Shown piece by piece: positions 60,928 to 64,000 of a DNA stretch of 64,000 nucleotides; position 1 is the first letter of the stretch; each line of letters begins with the position of its first letter. A model generated the notes under the pieces. It made no database searches and was not told where the DNA came from. It saw only the letters and a program-made list of their open reading frames with translations. This DNA comes from Actinomadura meyerae (lineage in GTDB: Bacteria > Actinomycetota > Actinomycetes > Streptosporangiales > Streptosporangiaceae). The position numbers were made by a program, and so were the translations under genes. The DNA is taken from the NCBI RefSeq assembly GCF_900188445.1, contig NZ_FZOR01000017.1:62001-126000 (forward strand), written 5' to 3'.

Positions 60928-62796
60928 ATGGTCGTGGTCATTTCCGCACCGCGGCGGCGCAGATCGCCCCCGTGGTTCGGCGCGGAGACGAGGCGCGCCC
61001 TCGTCGCCGGGCCGGCGGTGGCGGGGCTCGCGCTGCCGGCCGGGTGGCCGTACTGGCGGGACCACCCGGCCGCCGCCGCGATCACGCTGGTCGGCTGCGC
61101 CGCGATCGCCATGGCGGGAGTGCTGCTCGCCACCGGGACGCGGACCCGCCGCACCGGGCTGCTGTTCGCGGCCGCGTCCGTCTGCTGGGCGGTCAACTGG
61201 GCGGCGAGCTGGGACGCCTCCGTCGGCCCGCTCCTGTCGCCGTACGCGCAGGCGACCTTCTACCTCGCGCTCGCCGTGGGCGTCCTGATGTACCCCGCCG
61301 GACGGCTGGAGTACCTGCCCGACCGGATCTGGGCGGTCGCGGCGTGCGTCGTCCTGTGGGGCTGCCCGACCGCGCTGTGGACGACGTCGAGGCCGGAGTG
61401 GGCGGCGTTCCGCGGCGAGTCGGTGTGGTGGCCCGCGCCCTGGCCGGACCTGGAGGTGTTCCGGGTCGTCCTGCGGGTCGCCGGGACTCTGTACGTCCTG
61501 CTGGCACTGTCGCTCGCCTTCGTGCTGGTCCTGCGGATGGGCCGGATGGGCCGGATGCGGCGGGTGCTCGCGCTGCCCGTCACCGTCGCCATCGGCTTCG
61601 TGGCCATCCTGGCCGCGTTCACGCAGCGGCCGATCATGGAGGACACGCTCCCGCTGGACGACCTGCTGCGGGTGTACGCGGTGCAGGGCGCGGTCGTCGT
61701 GCTGGTGCCGCTCACCCTGCTGGGGTCCGCGCTGCGGATCCGCCTCGCCGAGCTGACCGTCGCCGGCCGGATGCTCCGGCTGACCGCGCCGGTGTCGGTG
61801 GAGCGGGTCAGGGACGCCCTGCGCGACGTCCTGCACGACCCGACGCTGGAGCTGTGGTTCTGGGCGCCGGCGGAGCGGACCTACGTCGACACCGCCGGGC
61901 GCCCCGTCGACCTCGGCCCGGAGGACCGCCCGGAGGACCGCCCGGAGAAGGGCACGGAGAAGGGCACGGAGAAGGGCACGGAGAAGGCCCCGGAGATGGG
62001 CCCGGGGGAGGACGGCGGGGACGAGGGGCGGTGGCGGCGCCGGGTCGAGGACGCCTCCGGCGAGCCGCTCGCCGTCGTGGAGCTGGGCGCGGCGCTGCGC
62101 GACCACGGCACCCTGGTCGAGGCCGCGCTCGCCGCGGGCGGCCGGGCGCTGGAGACGGCGCGGCTGCAGGCGAGCGTGCACGCGGCCCTGGAGCAGGTCC
62201 GCGCCGCCTACCGCCGGCTCGTCCGGGCCGAGACCGCCGAGCGGGAGCGCCTCGCGCGCGACCTGCACGACGGCGCGCAGCAGCGGCTCCTCGCGCTCGG
62301 CGCGATGCTCGGCACGCTGGAGGCCGCCACGGGCGACACGGTGGTGAAGGAGCACGCGCGGACGTGCCGCGAGCAGCTCGTGGCGGCGCTCGCCGAGCTG
62401 CGCGAGCTGGCCCGCGAGGTGCGGCCCGCGCTGCTGGTCCAGGAGGGCATCGGGCCCGCGCTGGAGGTCGTCGCCGAGCGGGTCGGCGTGCGCGTCGAGC
62501 TGGACGTCACGTCCCGCCGGTTCTCCCGCGAGGTGGAGTCCACGCTTTACTCGGTGCTGTGCGAGACGCTGTCGTACGCTGTGGACCGCGCGCACGCGAC
62601 GCGGGTGCACGTCCGGGTGGGCCATGCGGACGGCCGGGTGGCCGCGGAGCTGACCTGCGACGGCGGCGGGCCCGGCGATCCCGCGGCCGACCTCGCCGGG
62701 CTGTCCGGCCGGATCGGGGCGCTGCGCGGTGAGGTGGAAGTCGGCGGCGGCCCCGGCGAGGGCACGAGGGTGAGGATGGACGTGCCATGCGAGTAG
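60928..62796 (+). CDS. NarL-class sensor histidine kinase with seven-helix sensor
   Basis: 622 residues. About seven hydrophobic segments occupy residues 25-260 (for example AGWPYWRDHPAAAAITLVGC and RVLALPVTVAIGFVAILAAF). A HisKA_3 dimerisation helix carries ERERLARDLHDGAQQRLLAL with the phospho-acceptor His; the ATPase half (about 530-622) is degenerate: CETLSYAVDRAHA has Tyr where the essential Asn of the N box is expected, and LTCDGGG replaces the usual DDGxG. A charged linker (about 331-355) is encoded by 12-bp repeats. ATG 60928 or GTG 60934, both after GGAGGG. Overlaps the response regulator by 10 bases. Confidence 0.82.
   Translation: MVVVISAPRRRRSPPWFGAETRRALVAGPAVAGLALPAGWPYWRDHPAAAAITLVGCAAIAMAGVLLATGTRTRRTGLLFAAASVCWAVNWAASWDASVGPLLSPYAQATFYLALAVGVLMYPAGRLEYLPDRIWAVAACVVLWGCPTALWTTSRPEWAAFRGESVWWPAPWPDLEVFRVVLRVAGTLYVLLALSLAFVLVLRMGRMGRMRRVLALPVTVAIGFVAILAAFTQRPIMEDTLPLDDLLRVYAVQGAVVVLVPLTLLGSALRIRLAELTVAGRMLRLTAPVSVERVRDALRDVLHDPTLELWFWAPAERTYVDTAGRPVDLGPEDRPEDRPEKGTEKGTEKGTEKAPEMGPGEDGGDEGRWRRRVEDASGEPLAVVELGAALRDHGTLVEAALAAGGRALETARLQASVHAALEQVRAAYRRLVRAETAERERLARDLHDGAQQRLLALGAMLGTLEAATGDTVVKEHARTCREQLVAALAELRELAREVRPALLVQEGIGPALEVVAERVGVRVELDVTSRRFSREVESTLYSVLCETLSYAVDRAHATRVHVRVGHADGRVAAELTCDGGGPGDPAADLAGLSGRIGALRGEVEVGGGPGEGTRVRMDVPCE
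61918..61994 (+). repeat. 12-bp coding repeats in the kinase linker
   Basis: CCGGAGGACCGC twice, then AAGGGCACGGAG three times, encoding PEDRPEDRPEKGTEKGTEKG. Highly charged, probably flexible, prone to slippage. Confidence 0.85.
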
Positions 62797-63461
62797 CCGT
62801 GGCGGAGGACAGCGGGATCTTCCGGCAGGCACTGGTCACCCTGCTCACCACGGTCGGCATCGAGGTGGTGGCGTCCGCCGGCTCCGGCGAGGAGCTGCTC
62901 GCCCGCGTCGCCGGGGACCCGCCCGACGTGGTGATCGTCGACCTGCACATGCCGCCGACGTTCACCAGCGAGGGCGTCGTCGCGGCCCGCCGGCTGCTGG
63001 AGCGCCATCCCGGCATCGGCGTGCTGGTGCTGTCGGCGTACAACGAGACCCCGCAGGCGATGGAGCTGTTCCGCGACCAGCCGCGCGGCGTCGGCTACCT
63101 GCTGAAGGACCACGTCACCGACGTCGACAGCCTGCGCTCCGCGCTGGAGCGGGTAATGCGCGGCGAGGTCGTCATCGACCCGGACGTGGTGAGCCGGCTC
63201 GTCGAGGCCCGGCACCGCGAGGCGGAGCTGTCCCGGCTGTCGGGCCGGGAGCGGGAGGTCCTGGCGCTGATGGCCGAGGGGCACTCCAACGCGGGCATCG
63301 GCAGGCGGCTGCACCTGTCCGCGCGGACCGTGGAGGACCACGTCCGGGCGATCTTCACCAAGCTGAAGATCGCCTCGTCGGGCGGGGCGCCGGGGCCGCA
63401 GGACGCCAACAAGCGGGTGCTGGCCGTCCTCACCTGGCTGCGCGCCGCGGAGACCCGCTGA
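62787..63461 (+). CDS. NarL/LuxR-type response regulator
   Basis: 224 residues. Receiver: MRVAVAEDSGIFRQALVTLL (acidic pocket), phospho-acceptor Asp in VVIVDLHMPPTFTSEG, Ser in VLVLSAYNE, Lys in YLLKDHV. LuxR output: LSGREREVLALMAEGHSNAG, then HLSARTVEDHVRAIFTKLKI. Translationally coupled to the kinase. An insertion-like GGAPGPQDANKRV precedes the last helix. Its stop codon opens a tandem repeat. Confidence 0.92.
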   Translation: MRVAVAEDSGIFRQALVTLLTTVGIEVVASAGSGEELLARVAGDPPDVVIVDLHMPPTFTSEGVVAARRLLERHPGIGVLVLSAYNETPQAMELFRDQPRGVGYLLKDHVTDVDSLRSALERVMRGEVVIDPDVVSRLVEARHREAELSRLSGREREVLALMAEGHSNAGIGRRLHLSARTVEDHVRAIFTKLKIASSGGAPGPQDANKRVLAVLTWLRAAETR

Positions 63462-63542
63462 CCGCAGGGGACCCGCCGAGCGGAGGGGACACGCCGACCG
63501 GTGGAGAACCGCTGACCGGTGGAGAACCGCTGACCGGAAACG
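63453..63542 (+). repeat. 18-bp tandem repeat starting at the response-regulator stop codon
   Basis: Five units: ACCCGCTGACCGCAGGGG, ACCCGCCGAGCGGAGGGG, ACACGCCGACCGGTGGAG, AACCGCTGACCGGTGGAG and AACCGCTGACCGGAAACG. The first TGA (63459-63461) is the gene's stop; units four and five repeat it in the same frame, units two and three have CGA instead. Confidence 0.9.
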
Positions 63543-63801
63543 GCCGCGCGCGGCGGCCGGGCGGGCGCATCAATCGGGTAACGGAGCCTCCCGCGCGCCG
63601 TGCGCGGTGCGGAAAACTGGCCGCGGGATCCGGTCGCGCGGGGTGACCCGGTGGTGGCCCCCGCACGCCACCGGGCGCGCCGCGGGCCCCGCCGGACGCC
63701 GCGTCCGGTCGTTCCCATGCTCCCGGTACCGCCTGCCCCGCACATCCGGGAAAACCCCACTCCCGGACGGTGGTTCCCCGGGACGACACGGAAGGAAGGC
63801 G
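63543..63801. other. Intergenic stretch between two kinase operons
   Basis: Between the tandem repeat and the next kinase start. No gene on either strand is convincing; the region should hold the promoter of the following kinase. Confidence 0.4.
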
Positions 63802-64000
63802 GTGAGTGCCGTCCCCCGCTGGCCGCTGTGGCTGGGCGCGCGGGTCCGCCGCGCCCTCGGCGCGGGCACGGTGATCGCGGCGGCCGCGCTGGCGTGCGGC
63901 TGGCCGTACTGGCGCGGGCATCCCGTCGAGGCCGCGGTCACGCTGGCGTGCTGCGGCGGGTTCGCCGCCGCGGGCGGCCTGCTCGCCGCCGGCCGGCTCG
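63802..64000 (+). CDS. Start of a second NarL-class sensor kinase (cut by the window end)
   Basis: GTG 63802 follows GGAAGG. The 66 visible codons read MSAVPRWPLWLGARVRRALG, then CGWPYWRGHPVEAAVTLACC, and align directly with AGWPYWRDHPAAAAITLVGC of the kinase at 60928. It is therefore a tandem paralogue; the kinase half lies beyond the window. Confidence 0.8.
   Translation, partial: MSAVPRWPLWLGARVRRALGAGTVIAAAALACGWPYWRGHPVEAAVTLACCGGFAAAGGLLAAGRL

Overview
The window is GC-rich (third codon positions almost all G or C), gene-dense DNA with many GTG starts and ATGA/GTGA stop-start overlaps. The gene content is that of an aerobic, saprophytic actinomycete: a secreted Cel6/Cel48/AA10 cellulase set, CelR boxes, an actinobacterial GMP reductase GuaB1, 3-3-type L,D-transpeptidases, DUF574 methyltransferase, xylose isomerase of the actinomycete type, and a sugar ABC importer with no ATPase of its own. 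A member of the Streptosporangiales/Thermomonosporaceae (Actinomadura-like) is my best guess, but that is inference. No rRNA, tRNA, insertion sequence or CRISPR array was recognised.

Layout. 1-4.5 kb: an accessory-looking stretch with three overlapping small unknown genes, a small membrane protein, and a 1019-residue HTH/P-loop NTPase protein carrying 13 near-identical 35/36-residue repeats; about 0.8 kb of apparently gene-free DNA follows. 5.3-24.5 kb: core and envelope genes (RDD protein, P-loop kinase, a degenerate MenC-like enolase-superfamily protein, LCP ligase, guaB1, double AsnC regulator, two Na+/H+ antiporters, LysR, MFS efflux pump, UBP zinc finger, gmd, folP2, CGNR regulator, aminotransferase). 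24.6-34.8 kb: LysR, VC0807-like membrane protein, two paralogous L,D-transpeptidase lipoproteins, a glycosyltransferase, a GAF-GAF DevS-like kinase without a partner, a DinB-fold enzyme and an OmpR-type two-component system. 35-38.5 kb: lipoprotein plus MacA/MacB-like efflux operon, divergent from that two-component system.

38.5-50.7 kb: a xylan/xylose utilisation island. xylB-xylA face a ROK repressor; a lacI-GH3-GH43 operon faces a three-gene sugar importer across a shared operator region. 50.8-58.8 kb: a cellulose island with an AA10 lytic monooxygenase, Cel6B-type exocellulase, the remains of a GH5 cellulase, a CelR-type LacI repressor and a GH48 exocellulase; two perfect 14-bp CelR boxes flank the repressor and the GH5 remnant. 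Together the two islands would cut crystalline cellulose and xylan outside the cell, import the oligosaccharides, hydrolyse them inside and feed xylose to the pentose phosphate pathway. 58.9-64 kb: methyltransferase, a nucleotide-cyclase-like protein and a NarL-type two-component pair followed by the start of a second, paralogous sensor kinase cut by the window end.

The most unusual observations are: tandem 18- or 24-bp duplications that begin at the stop codons of three unrelated genes and repeat the stop codon in frame; the GH5 pseudogene that still keeps its CelR box in front of cel6B; the enolase-superfamily protein that has lost its catalytic lysines and a metal ligand but stays translationally coupled to a kinase; and the recently duplicated repeats of the NTPase protein.
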